Position numbers and translations under genes: made by a program. Below, in pieces: positions 20,586 through 27,863 of a stretch of 64,000 nucleotides of DNA (the first letter of the stretch is position 1; every line of letters begins with the position of its first letter). The stretch is from Streptomyces sp. SID12488 (lineage in GTDB: Bacteria > Actinomycetota > Actinomycetes > Streptomycetales > Streptomycetaceae), in the NCBI RefSeq assembly GCF_010548275.1, contig NZ_JAAGLT010000001.1:372001-436000 (forward strand), read 5' to 3'. The notes beneath the pieces were generated by a model, which worked only from the letters and a program-made list of their open reading frames with translations, was not told where the DNA came from and ran no database searches.

Positions 20586-20981
20586 GTGTCGGCAGACAGA
20601 TACCGCGTGCACGACGGCACGCTGCTCCAGCGCTTGATGAAGCAGCCGCTACCCGGGGGCGTGGTCCACTCGGTCAGGTCTCTGGCCAGCGCAACCGGCG
20701 TCTCGTACAGCAAGATTCAGAAACTGGTGAAGGAAGAGCGCCCCACCGTTTCGGAGCCGGAAGCCGACGCAATCGCGGCGGCAGTCCAGTCCCGACGTCG
20801 GGCTCTTTTTTCGCCCACTCCATCCCCATTCGAGTATGGAGATGGAAGAGAGAGGGAGGGACATGGATCCGCAGGACCGATCGCTTCGGGCCAGGCTCGC
20901 CGCCCACACCAGTTGGGCGAACACGCTCGATCCCGCGTCGCGGACGGCGAAAGCCAGAGCCGCGGCGAACGGCCGCTTTGA
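20586..20981 (+). CDS. small helix-turn-helix protein, Cro-like candidate
   Basis: 131 residues from GTG with GGAGG five bases upstream. Residues 25-70 (VVHSVRSLASATGVSYSKIQ and on to AIAAAV) look like a helix-turn-helix followed by a recognition extension. It is the first rightward gene facing the repressor, the Cro position. Oddly, the last ~55 residues are encoded across a second operator and the ribosome site of the next gene, and read as low-quality coding. A shorter ancestral protein ending near ALFSPTPSP may have lost its stop. Confidence 0.6.
   Translation: MSADRYRVHDGTLLQRLMKQPLPGGVVHSVRSLASATGVSYSKIQKLVKEERPTVSEPEADAIAAAVQSRRRALFSPTPSPFEYGDGREREGHGSAGPIASGQARRPHQLGEHARSRVADGESQSRGERPL
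20820..20845. promoter_or_regulatory. operator candidate O3
   Basis: CCATCCCCAT-TCGAGT-ATGGAGATGG: the same palindrome as at 20544, with a one-base change in the right arm and one in the centre. It sits 17 bp before an ATG, mirroring the spacing of O2. Confidence 0.6.
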
Positions 20982-21156
20982 GAAGCAGGCGCGGGAGAAG
21001 CACCCGAACGCGACGGACGAGCAGATCGCCCGCGTGGCCGAGCACCTGAAGTCGGCTCACTTCTCGCGCATCGCGCTCCAGGCTGCGGCTGCTCGCCGTG
21101 CAAAGGCTGCGGCGAAGAGCCGGATGAAGGACGCCGGCAAGACGGCCGTCGCCTGA
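20863..21156 (+). CDS. conserved phage/element protein of unknown function
   Basis: 97 residues from ATG with AGGGAGGG upstream. Basic, helical and alanine-rich: RLAAHTSWANTLDPASRTA, then ARAAANGRFEKQAREKHP and a C-terminal AAARRAKAAAKSR patch that could contact nucleic acid. It lies directly behind operator O3, so it is probably repressed in the lysogen. Confidence 0.65.
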   Translation: MDPQDRSLRARLAAHTSWANTLDPASRTAKARAAANGRFEKQAREKHPNATDEQIARVAEHLKSAHFSRIALQAAAARRAKAAAKSRMKDAGKTAVA

Positions 21157-21249
21157 CTTTCCCCTGAACGCGCCGAAGGGCCGCTCCGACTTTCCCGGCC
21201 CGAGCAGCCCCCGACCGGCGCCCCTACCGCACAGAAGGCAGAGGTCACC

Positions 21250-21624
21250 GTGACCACTGAGACTACCCACCACACCGATCATGCGTCCCCGGTCAGCGTG
21301 CAGCGCTCCGCTGTCCAGGTGCTCGCTGACCTGATCGACCAGCACCCCGAGCTTCCCGCCGCGCACGTCACGATCTACAAGCCCTTCGGCGGCAAGGCCG
21401 CCGATCTGCACCTCTCGGTGGACACGCCTCACCGATTCGAGCTGTGGCGTACGGCCCTGGGCATCGCACCCAGCGATGTGGCCCTGTACGTCTACGCCGG
21501 AGACTCGTGGCTTGCGGCGCAGGCGATCCGTGCAGGCATCGACATCAAGATCGCCACACACGGCATCGCGATGACCGACGAGCAGGTCAACGCCCCCCGC
21601 GATGCCCAGGGCGTGACCGCATGA
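21250..21624 (+). CDS. phage early protein, unknown function
   Basis: 124 residues from GTG with AGAGG upstream. The middle part (HVTIYKPFGGKAADLHLSV, WRTALGIAPSDVALYVYAGD) looks like an alpha/beta domain. No catalytic motif is recognised. Its stop codon overlaps the next ATG (ATGA). Confidence 0.6.
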   Translation: MTTETTHHTDHASPVSVQRSAVQVLADLIDQHPELPAAHVTIYKPFGGKAADLHLSVDTPHRFELWRTALGIAPSDVALYVYAGDSWLAAQAIRAGIDIKIATHGIAMTDEQVNAPRDAQGVTA

Positions 21625-22064
21625 ACTCCCCGACGACGCTGCGCACCTTCGACGGTGCTGAGTGGGAGCTGCGCGCCACCACCCAGACCGGTACCCCTCT
21701 GTACGCGGTGAAGGGCGCCCCGACGTGCTGCCCGCCTTCCCTCATGGCCACCCTCACCGAACTCGCCGAGCACGGCATCCAGAGCACCGAACTGGCGGCG
21801 GCCGTCGCCGAGTCGGGCGCCCTGCCCGTACCCGTCGGCGGCCAGGACCCCCAGAAGCGGGCGAGGTTGACTCTCCCGCAGCGCGACGCCGAACTGTCCT
21901 GTCTGCGCACCTTCGCTGCCGCCACAGAGTCCCGCCACAGCGCGATCCTGGCTCGGATCGCCGACGTGCAGCTCGGCCGCGACAGCGAAGAGCTGTGCGC
22001 GCTGGCGCTCGACGTACTCGCCATCGTCGACGGCCCGGTGGCGAGCACGAGGCGCCAGCGGTGA
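21621..22064 (+). CDS. phage early protein, unknown function
   Basis: 147 residues. The N-terminus is beta-rich (TLRTFDGAEWELRATTQTG) and the C-terminal half is helical (RDAELSCLRTFAAATESRHS). It overlaps genes on both sides by four bases, so it is part of a tightly coupled early operon. No family is recognised. Confidence 0.6.
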   Translation: MNSPTTLRTFDGAEWELRATTQTGTPLYAVKGAPTCCPPSLMATLTELAEHGIQSTELAAAVAESGALPVPVGGQDPQKRARLTLPQRDAELSCLRTFAAATESRHSAILARIADVQLGRDSEELCALALDVLAIVDGPVASTRRQR

Positions 22065-22129
22065 GTGCCGGCCGTCGCCTCGTCCTCGGCGAGCAGGCCG
22101 CGCAACAGCTCGTGGGACTCCCGGCATGA
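22061..22129 (+). CDS. 22-residue coupled mini-ORF
   Basis: GTG overlaps the previous stop (GTGA) and its own TGA overlaps the next ATG (ATGA). The frame VSAGRRLVLGEQAAQQLVGLPA exactly fills the gap between two genes. It may be a peptide gene or simply a bridge that keeps ribosomes on the message. Confidence 0.35.
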   Translation: MSAGRRLVLGEQAAQQLVGLPA

Positions 22130-22398
22130 ACGGGATCGGGCCGACGATCGGCAACCCGCGCCCCGGCTACGGCCTGCGCGTCCGCCTCGACACCGCGAAG
22201 GCCAAGTCCCTCGGCGCCGCGGACTTCACCTGCCCGTGCGGGCAGGCCGAAGACGCCGTGGGCTACGCGGCGACAGAGCAGCTCGTCATCCGCGCCCAAC
22301 GGCACCGCCGAGACGACTGCCCGATCCCTGAGGTCCGCGAGCAGGCGGCGCGTCAGTACGCCGCTCTCCAGCACTCGCTCAGCAGTCGGCGCAAGTAA
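22126..22398 (+). CDS. small phage protein with CxCG motif
   Basis: 90 residues. GLRVRLDTAKAKSLGAADFT is followed by CPCGQAEDAVGYAA and a further Cys (DDCPIP), a possible zinc site. The C-terminus is basic and helical. The function is not recognised. Confidence 0.6.
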   Translation: MNGIGPTIGNPRPGYGLRVRLDTAKAKSLGAADFTCPCGQAEDAVGYAATEQLVIRAQRHRRDDCPIPEVREQAARQYAALQHSLSSRRK

Positions 22399-22419
22399 CT
22401 ACCACCAGAACGGACAGCC

Positions 22420-22794
22420 ATGACCACCACGACCGATTCCCGCAAGCTCACCCAGGCCGAACTGGTCGCCGAGGCAACCCAGCGCTTCGGCGGCGACCCG
22501 ATCAAGTGGGCGTTCGTCTGCCCGTCCTGCGGCGACGTCGCGAACGGCGAGGACTTCCGCGAGGCTCTCGCCGCCAACCCGCGCAAGCACCGCACCGGCG
22601 ATGACGTCGTCGCCTCCGACGTCGTCGGACAGGAATGCATCGGCCGCACCCTCGGCGCCCTCGTGAAGGGCCAGGGCAAGTACACCGGGCGCGGCTGCGA
22701 CTGGGTCGCGTACGGCCTCTTCGGCGGCCCCTGGACCATCGCCCTCCCCGACGGCCGCAGCATGCACGCCTTCCCCCTCGCGCAGGCCAACTGA
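22420..22794 (+). CDS. phage protein with zinc-ribbon-like Cys motif
   Basis: 124 residues. FVCPSCGDVANGEDFREAL gives a CxxC pair, with later Cys in VGQECIGR and GRGCDW. The VGQECIGR and GLFGGPWTI segments recur in phage hypothetical proteins as far as I remember. It starts at ATG shortly after the preceding gene. No enzymatic role can be assigned. Confidence 0.6.
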   Translation: MTTTTDSRKLTQAELVAEATQRFGGDPIKWAFVCPSCGDVANGEDFREALAANPRKHRTGDDVVASDVVGQECIGRTLGALVKGQGKYTGRGCDWVAYGLFGGPWTIALPDGRSMHAFPLAQAN

Positions 22795-22818
22795 CCACTC
22801 TCCCGACGGCCGTTCCCC

Positions 22819-22878
22819 CGGGCGTCCCCCACGCCCGCGGCCGTCACCCGGGCCCGCCGTCCCCCACGGCGGGCCCGG
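22819..22878 (+). other. two tandem hairpins with identical C5 loops
   Basis: CGGGCGT-CCCCC-ACGCCCG (22819-22837) is followed by a 13-bp stem with the same loop (22848-22860 with 22866-22878, loop CCCCC at 22861-22865). They fill the gap before the replication-type gene. They may act as a terminator or leader structure. Confidence 0.55.
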
Positions 22879-22929
22879 CCCCCGATCTTGCAGCAACGGT
22901 TCCGCAACATCACCGAGAGAAGACCCGAG

Positions 22930-23823
22930 TTGAGCACTGACGACCGCGTGCAGAGCGTCCGCAACGCCTGGACCAACGCCCTCCGGGCCGAGGTACTGCG
23001 CGTCGGACGGACCATCCCCGAGGTGGCGCGCGTCGTGACCGTGGGCATGTGGATCTCCACGTACGCGGACGCCGACGGCTCCAACGCGTTCCCCGGCCGC
23101 GAGACCCTCGCCACCCTGTCCGGCTGCTCACAGGAGACCGTCACCCGCGCCGTAAAGGTCCTCATGGGCGTGGGGGTTCTCGCCCGCAAGCGCCGGCCGA
23201 ACGCATCCAGCGTCTACCTGCTGCTGATGCCGCTTGGCGGGAGGCTGGACTGGCAGGCGCACATGCATCACATGACGGACACCCGGCAGCGGAAGGCGTA
23301 CGCGAAGAAGAAAGCTGCGGAGATCGCCGAGGCGACCCGGACCGCGTCCACTGACGCTGTCCGGATGGCGTCCATGGACGCGGTCCGGACAGCGTCAACG
23401 GCTGGTGTTCCGGACAGCGTCCGTAGCGGGGGTTCCGAGCCCCCCGCAGAGAACCCGGACCGCGTCCATGGACGCCCCCGGATGGCGTCAGTGGACGCGG
23501 TCCGGACAGCGTCCGTAGCGGGGGTCTACCAGTACCTCCCTACCTACGGTAGGGACCCACTCCCCGACCACAACATGGCTGGCATTTCACCTCAGCCACA
23601 GCAGCGCGCGGGCGAGGCCGTCCAAGACGAGTCATCGAGTGGTGAAGGCCCGGCCGCCACCGCGCCGCCCGAAACGCCGCCCGCGCCGCAGCCGTCCGAC
23701 GAGCCGCCCGCCGTCACCCGCTGCCAAGGACCCGACTGCGGCTTGCCCCTCATCCGCCCTGGGCGTCTCTACTGCCACGGCTGCGAGACCTACCTCGCCA
23801 ACGACGAAAGGCACAGCGCATGA
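22930..23823 (+). CDS. winged-helix replication-type protein with internal repeats
   Basis: 297 residues from TTG (LSTDDRVQSV) with GAGAGAAG upstream; a TTG 14 codons earlier is possible. Residues ~40-100 form a DnaD/RepA-like winged helix (WISTYADADGSNAFPGRETL, LSGCSQETVTRAVKVLMGVG), as in many phage replication initiators. The middle repeats DAVRTAS and DAVRMAS units, encoded by a dense repeat cluster that may be the replication origin. The C-terminus has a four-Cys zinc motif (CQGPDCG, CHGCE). It starts a coupled run with the next gene (ATGA). Confidence 0.65.
   Translation: MSTDDRVQSVRNAWTNALRAEVLRVGRTIPEVARVVTVGMWISTYADADGSNAFPGRETLATLSGCSQETVTRAVKVLMGVGVLARKRRPNASSVYLLLMPLGGRLDWQAHMHHMTDTRQRKAYAKKKAAEIAEATRTASTDAVRMASMDAVRTASTAGVPDSVRSGGSEPPAENPDRVHGRPRMASVDAVRTASVAGVYQYLPTYGRDPLPDHNMAGISPQPQQRAGEAVQDESSSGEGPAATAPPETPPAPQPSDEPPAVTRCQGPDCGLPLIRPGRLYCHGCETYLANDERHSA
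23334..23527 (+). repeat. iteron-like repeat cluster inside the replication-type gene
   Basis: CCGGACAGCGTC occurs at 23385, 23410 and 23502. A 22-base unit occurs at 23375-23396 and 23492-23513. CCCGGACCGCGTCCA occurs at 23336 and 23454. The perfect palindrome GCGTCCATGGACGC occurs at 23368-23381 and 23462-23475. GGACAGCGTCCGTAGCGGGG is at 23412 and 23504. This is a candidate phage replication origin. Confidence 0.6.
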
Positions 23824-24323
23824 CCGAGCACCGCGCCAACCCCAGCGCCACCACCGACCGCGTCCTGTCCGAGGTCCTCGCCGAACGCATCCGGCAGGAC
23901 GCCAAGTGGGGCGAGCAGAACCACCCCGACGGCACCGGGCTGCCGGTCTACCGCCACGCCGCACGTCGGTACCGGGATGCGGCCGACAGGAACGCAGCGG
24001 CAGGCGTGCTCACCTGGCGGGACGTCAGCAACGAAGAGCACTTTGAGGCGCTCGCGGAGTCCGACCCGGTGAAGCTGCGCGCGGAACTGGTCCAGAGCGC
24101 GGCGGTGAAGGTCGCGTGGATCGAAGCCATCGACCGCCGCACTAAGACCACCGAGCAGCAGCCCACCACCGAGGCCTGCGCCAGGTGCGAGAAGCCCTTC
24201 GACCCCACCGACACCCGCTTCGACGGCCGCGCCCAGCACAAGCTCACGCCGTACTGCCGCTGGTGCGTCGACCTGTGCCAGGACAACGAGAGCGCCGACC
24301 ACCGCTGCGTCATCTGCGCCTGA
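23820..24323 (+). CDS. phage protein with possible MazG-like N-terminus and C-terminal zinc fingers
   Basis: 167 residues; the ATG overlaps the preceding stop. The first half (VLAERIRQDAKWGEQNHPDG, EALAESDPVKLRAELVQSAA, AWIEAID) follows a pattern common in phage proteins of the all-alpha NTP pyrophosphatase type; I give this as a resemblance only. The last third has CARCEKPFDP, YCRWCVDLC and HRCVIC, two probable zinc sites. It may act on nucleotides during phage growth. Confidence 0.6.
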   Translation: MTEHRANPSATTDRVLSEVLAERIRQDAKWGEQNHPDGTGLPVYRHAARRYRDAADRNAAAGVLTWRDVSNEEHFEALAESDPVKLRAELVQSAAVKVAWIEAIDRRTKTTEQQPTTEACARCEKPFDPTDTRFDGRAQHKLTPYCRWCVDLCQDNESADHRCVICA

Positions 24324-24371
24324 CCTGCGCCGCCACCAACAGCCCGATCACCAACCCCCAGGGGAGCGCCC

Positions 24372-24929
24372 ATGACCAGCCTCGCCGCCCTCACCGCCAC
24401 CACCCCGAACCTCCCCTGCCGCACCGACCCCACCGCGTTCTTCAGCCCCGACCCGACCGAACGCCAGCACGCCGCCCGCCAGTGCCACCGCTGCCCCCTG
24501 CTGCTGGCCTGCATGCAGTACGCCCTCGCCAACCAGGAGCGGTTCGGCGTGTGGGCCGGCGTCGACTTCGCGGCCCGAGCGATCGGCTGCGGGACCGAGC
24601 GGGCCTACCAGATCCACAAGCGCCGCAAGGAGCAGGTGTGCCCGCAGTGCCAGGCCGCACACGACGAGGCCATCGACGACAACCGGCGTCGACTCCTCGC
24701 TGAGGCGCACGCAGCTGGCGGGACGGCGCGCGGGCATCGGATGCATCGCCGGTTGGGTGAGGCGTCGTGTGTGCCGTGCAAGGCGGCGCAGGCGCGTCAG
24801 TCGAAGGCGCGGCGAGAGATGGAGCGTGCGGCCGGTGACAGGGCGCGTGCCGAGTGGGACGCCCGGAAGGCCGCCGGGGTCGTGCCCGGCGCCCAGGCGG
24901 GCGCGCAGAGCCTCGCCATCGCCAGCTGA
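24372..24929 (+). CDS. WhiB-like iron-sulphur regulator (phage-encoded, extended)
   Basis: 185 residues. The four cluster cysteines are C16, C38, C41 and C47 (PCRTDP...QCHRCPLLLAC), followed by the Wbl turn GVWAG (59-63). The Wbl domain is then extended by about 110 residues with CPQC and CVPC pairs and a basic helix, which may form a second metal-binding DNA- or sigma-factor-binding module. Wbl proteins bind region 4 of the main sigma factor and are confined to actinobacteria and their phages. GGGGAG lies upstream of the ATG. Confidence 0.88.
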   Translation: MTSLAALTATTPNLPCRTDPTAFFSPDPTERQHAARQCHRCPLLLACMQYALANQERFGVWAGVDFAARAIGCGTERAYQIHKRRKEQVCPQCQAAHDEAIDDNRRRLLAEAHAAGGTARGHRMHRRLGEASCVPCKAAQARQSKARREMERAAGDRARAEWDARKAAGVVPGAQAGAQSLAIAS

Positions 24930-24952
24930 CCCACCACCGAACGGAGCAGCTC

Positions 24953-25312
24953 ATGACCCACGCAGACCGCGCTCCCAGCCCGCGCGCCGCTCACGGTTCC
25001 CTCACCGTCACCATCCTCATCACCGCCGGGGCCTGCTACGGCATGACCATCAACGGCTGGATCGGCGCCTTCGGCTTCTACACAGCCGCGGTGCTCACCT
25101 GGTGCACCGTCCGCCTCTACGCCGACCACCACCGCACCGTCGCCGAACACGACTGGGCCCGACGGCACGCGCTCGGCGAGTGCCCGCCGCCCCTGGACCC
25201 CTGCTGCCGCCTCGTCGACGCCTCCGACGGAGCCGTGCACAGCATCCGGTGCACCGACCTGTTCCACCGCATCGTCACGCCGCTCACCACAGACGGGCAC
25301 CCGACCACATGA
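24953..25312 (+). CDS. small membrane protein
   Basis: 119 residues from ATG with CGGAG upstream. Two hydrophobic segments (SLTVTILITAGACYGMTING and FGFYTAAVLTWCTVRLY) are followed by a soluble C-terminus with four Cys residues. The role is unknown; it lies among early genes of the conjugative-element type. The stop overlaps the next ATG. Confidence 0.6.
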   Translation: MTHADRAPSPRAAHGSLTVTILITAGACYGMTINGWIGAFGFYTAAVLTWCTVRLYADHHRTVAEHDWARRHALGECPPPLDPCCRLVDASDGAVHSIRCTDLFHRIVTPLTTDGHPTT

Positions 25313-25977
25313 ACCTCTGCGGACTGTGCGAGCGGGACACGGGCCCGGCGTACCTGTGCGAGCGCGACACACTCCTGCTCGCCCAGCGCCTCGACCGACT
25401 GCCCGACCTCGCCGGTGAACTGGTCGACTTCCTGGTGCCGCGCCGCTCAGGGTTCGGCGAGCTGGTCACGGTGCGCACGGCCGGCCCGCGCTCGCCGATC
25501 AACGAGGACGTCCTCGACCTGATGCAGAGCAACCACGTCGGCGAGGTTGTGCACTCGTGGCGCGTCGACGTGCAGCGCGAGCGCTGGCCGCACCACAGCG
25601 CGCCGCCGCCGGACGGGCTGGCAACGGACTGCCGGTGGCTCGGGATGGAGCTGGAGTGGATCGCCGCCGAGTACCCAGCCGCCGGGGACTTGGCGCGAGA
25701 GGTGCGCTCCCTCGAGGGACAGGTCCGGACCATCGTCGGAGACCCGGTACCCCGTCGGCAACGGCTCGGTCTGTGCGTCGCGGTGACGGACGACGCGGGC
25801 ACGGTGTGCGGTGCGGTCCTGTCGCGGCTCCCGGGCGGCCCGGTGCGCTGCCGGTCGTGCGGCTGCGCGTACAAGGGCGAGACGGACCTGCTGCTGCTCC
25901 TGCACTACCAGCCGCAGGCGTCACCCCCTACTCCGGACGAGGCGGGCGCGCTGGAAGTTCGTCCGTCTCGTGTGTGA
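25309..25977 (+). CDS. phage protein with terminal zinc-binding motifs
   Basis: 222 residues. The N-terminus begins MNLCGLCERDTGPAYLCERD and the C-terminus has CRSCGCAY, framing a mostly helical middle (LVDFLVPRRSGFGELVTV, DVLDLMQSNHVGEVV, LEWIAAEYPA). This layout recurs in actinophage hypothetical proteins. The 3' end overlaps the oppositely oriented RHH-like gene by 50 bp. Confidence 0.6.
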   Translation: MNLCGLCERDTGPAYLCERDTLLLAQRLDRLPDLAGELVDFLVPRRSGFGELVTVRTAGPRSPINEDVLDLMQSNHVGEVVHSWRVDVQRERWPHHSAPPPDGLATDCRWLGMELEWIAAEYPAAGDLAREVRSLEGQVRTIVGDPVPRRQRLGLCVAVTDDAGTVCGAVLSRLPGGPVRCRSCGCAYKGETDLLLLLHYQPQASPPTPDEAGALEVRPSRV

Positions 25978-26107
25978 GCCAGCGGAGGAACGAGACCAGG
26001 TGTCCGTTCATGTCCGACCCGACCTCGGCGACGGCGCCCTTGGCCCGCTCGTACAGGTCGGGATCGGGTCGGAATGTCTTCGCAGGGTTCTTGTGAACGG
26101 AGGGCAT
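25928..26107 (-). CDS. ribbon-helix-helix-like small regulator (antisense, 59 residues)
   Basis: On the minus strand MPSVHKNPAKTFRPDPDL opens a 59-codon frame ending at TAG. A strand (TFRPD), helix (DLYERAKGAVAEVG), turn (SDMN) and helix (GHLVSFLRWL) fit the ribbon-helix-helix fold of Arc/CopG regulators. GAGGA lies eight bases before the ATG. It is the only minus-strand gene within the rightward early block. Two palindromes sit directly upstream, as expected for an autoregulated RHH repressor. Confidence 0.7.
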   Translation of the reverse strand: MPSVHKNPAKTFRPDPDLYERAKGAVAEVGSDMNGHLVSFLRWLTHETDELPARPPRPE

Positions 26108-26133
26108 GCCTGAATCCTCGCATGGTGTATTGC

Positions 26134-26173
26134 CACCCGTCCACGGGTGTGCATAGAGTGGTGGCTAGCCACC
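26134..26173. promoter_or_regulatory. paired palindromes in a divergent promoter region
   Basis: CACCCGT-CC-ACGGGTG (26134-26149) and the perfect GGTGGCTAGCCACC (26160-26173) lie between the RHH-like gene and the rightward gene starting at 26264. They are likely operators of the RHH-like protein. Confidence 0.55.
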
Positions 26174-26263
26174 CTGGCCATTACAAACTAAGCGGCCCTA
26201 CCGAGGTGTGTCACCACCAAGGCAGGGCCTGACCGACCTACCTGCAGACACAGGAGAACGGCT

Positions 26264-26536
26264 GTGCAAGATCTTCCCGCGCGCCCCGTCGCGCCCGCAA
26301 GTTCCCCCACCCGCCGCCTCGTCGCGGCCGGCTTCGTCCGCCGCATCGCCGGACGCACCATCAGCGTCCGCGCCACCGAGGCCGGCGTCACCGGCACCAT
26401 CACGACCGCCCGCGTCGCCGAGCTCCACCGCCTGTGCCGCGAGGACTACACCAGCAGCGCCGACCGCCGCACCCAGGACCACCGCGACGATGCCTTCCTC
26501 CTCGCCCGCGCCTCCGAGGCGGTGGCCGCACGATGA
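26264..26536 (+). CDS. small phage protein of unknown function
   Basis: 90 residues from GTG with AGGAGA eight bases upstream. Basic N-terminus, then RRIAGRTISVRATEAGVTG and a helical acidic C-terminus. It begins a new coupled operon directly downstream of the palindromes and overlaps the next gene by four bases. Confidence 0.6.
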   Translation: MQDLPARPVAPASSPTRRLVAAGFVRRIAGRTISVRATEAGVTGTITTARVAELHRLCREDYTSSADRRTQDHRDDAFLLARASEAVAAR

Positions 26537-26751
26537 GCACCCCCTACGACCCGCTGCGCGAGCCCGGCTACACCACCACGGGCTTCGAGTCCCTTGAGGC
26601 CGAGATCGCCGTCACCCGGCGAATCCTGGACGAGACGGCGCCCCTGAACATCCACAGCAGCGAAGACATGCTGAAAGCCGCTGTCGCCCTCGACTGCCGA
26701 GTCCGTGGACTCCTCGCCGCCCTCGACGCCGAGCGCGGTGAGGGCCGATGA
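26533..26751 (+). CDS. small acidic phage protein
   Basis: 72 residues, translationally coupled on both sides by ATGA overlaps. FESLEAEIAVTRRILDET and DMLKAAVALDCRVRGLLAAL form two likely helices. No family is recognised. Confidence 0.6.
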   Translation: MSTPYDPLREPGYTTTGFESLEAEIAVTRRILDETAPLNIHSSEDMLKAAVALDCRVRGLLAALDAERGEGR

Positions 26752-27863
26752 CCACCCGCCGCCTCACCAACGGTCAGCGTTTCGTGCTCGGCGCCGCCGC
26801 GATCGTCATGGTCGCGGTCGGCGCGGCCGGCGCCGTCGGCACCTTCTCCAACGTGCTCGCCGTCTTCCACCGCGAGGCGACCGCCATCGGTGTCGTCGCC
26901 GCTGGCGAAGGCCTCACCCTCATCTTCGCCCTCACCATGCTCGGGCTGACCATGCTGGGCCAGCCCTCCCCGGCCTGGGTGCGCGGAGGGCTGTGGGGCG
27001 CCCCGCTCGCCGCCTGCCTCACCGGTCTCTCCCTCGCCTCCACCCTGGCCGAGGCCGCCGTGTACGGGATCACGCCGCTCGGCATGTCCGGCGCCGCCGA
27101 AGGCCTCGGCCTGATCGCCCGCCGCATCGTCACCTACACCACCGGTGTCGACGCCGACGAGCAGCGTCGCCAGGCCGACGACGTACAGCAGCTCGCCTAC
27201 CACCAGGCCGCCGCCGAACGACACCCCGACGTAAAGGTGCGCGAGGCCGCGCAGCGGACAGCGTGGGATCTCGCCAAGCGCGTCGGCCGCGGCGACCAGG
27301 TCCTCGGCGCCTCCCTGGTCGGTGTGCAGCGCGAGCGCATCACCGGCGGCGCCGATACCGCCCTCGGCGCCATGTACGGCGCCGCCGCCCGGGCAGCCGT
27401 CCAGCCTCCCGCTCGTCCTCGGCCGGCATCCGCCACCGAGGTACTGCGCAAGCGGTTCGCCACCATGGACCCGGCGGACGCGATCCTTCTCGCCGCTGAT
27501 GCGCGGCCTGATGCGCCCCCCGCCGAACTGGCGCATCTCCTCGGCACCTACGGCGTGCCCGTCGACCCGGTCGCGGTCGCCCTCGTGCTCGGCACCCGGC
27601 CCCCGGAGTACCAGGTGCATCGACCTGATGCGGCTGATGCGCCCCAGGTCAAAGCCCTGCCGCCCGTGAATCTTCAGGGCGCAGTCGAGGAGGCCGCATC
27701 CATCCTCGGACCGGATGCCAAGGCCAAGCAGATCGCCGAACACCTGGCGCGCAACCGACGCCTCCTGGTCGACGAGCCGTACATCCGAGCAGCCCTCTCC
27801 CGAGCCGCGAAGAAGCCGCAGGGCCAGTCCGAGGCCGATGAGATGCAGGGTGGATACGCATGA
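26748..27863 (+). CDS. Spd/SpdB-like membrane protein of the transfer block
   Basis: 371 residues. Three or four hydrophobic segments fill the first 125 residues (FVLGAAAIVMVAVGAAGAVG, TLIFALTMLGLTMLG, GAPLAACLTGLSLASTLAEA). A long soluble C-terminus with helical, winged-helix-like blocks (ATEVLRKRFATMDPADAIL; AVEEAASILGPDAKAKQIAE) follows. Membrane proteins of this shape precede traB in Streptomyces plasmids and integrative elements, where Spd proteins promote spreading within mycelium. The assignment rests on topology and position rather than on a diagnostic motif. Confidence 0.55.
   Translation: MTTRRLTNGQRFVLGAAAIVMVAVGAAGAVGTFSNVLAVFHREATAIGVVAAGEGLTLIFALTMLGLTMLGQPSPAWVRGGLWGAPLAACLTGLSLASTLAEAAVYGITPLGMSGAAEGLGLIARRIVTYTTGVDADEQRRQADDVQQLAYHQAAAERHPDVKVREAAQRTAWDLAKRVGRGDQVLGASLVGVQRERITGGADTALGAMYGAAARAAVQPPARPRPASATEVLRKRFATMDPADAILLAADARPDAPPAELAHLLGTYGVPVDPVAVALVLGTRPPEYQVHRPDAADAPQVKALPPVNLQGAVEEAASILGPDAKAKQIAEHLARNRRLLVDEPYIRAALSRAAKKPQGQSEADEMQGGYA

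Noticed and set aside
23334..23341. GACCCGGA, which I recall as the TraB recognition octamer of plasmid pSVH1
   Set aside because: Only one exact copy was noticed here; an 8-mer is expected by chance a few times in 64 kb of high-GC DNA.
23334..23527. Repeat cluster as a CRISPR array
   Set aside because: Units are of unequal length and spacing, lie in a coding frame, and no cas gene is present.
25905..26144. 79-codon minus-strand frame
   Set aside because: A different minus-strand frame (25928-26107) has the better ribosome site and an RHH-like pattern; this one is its shadow.
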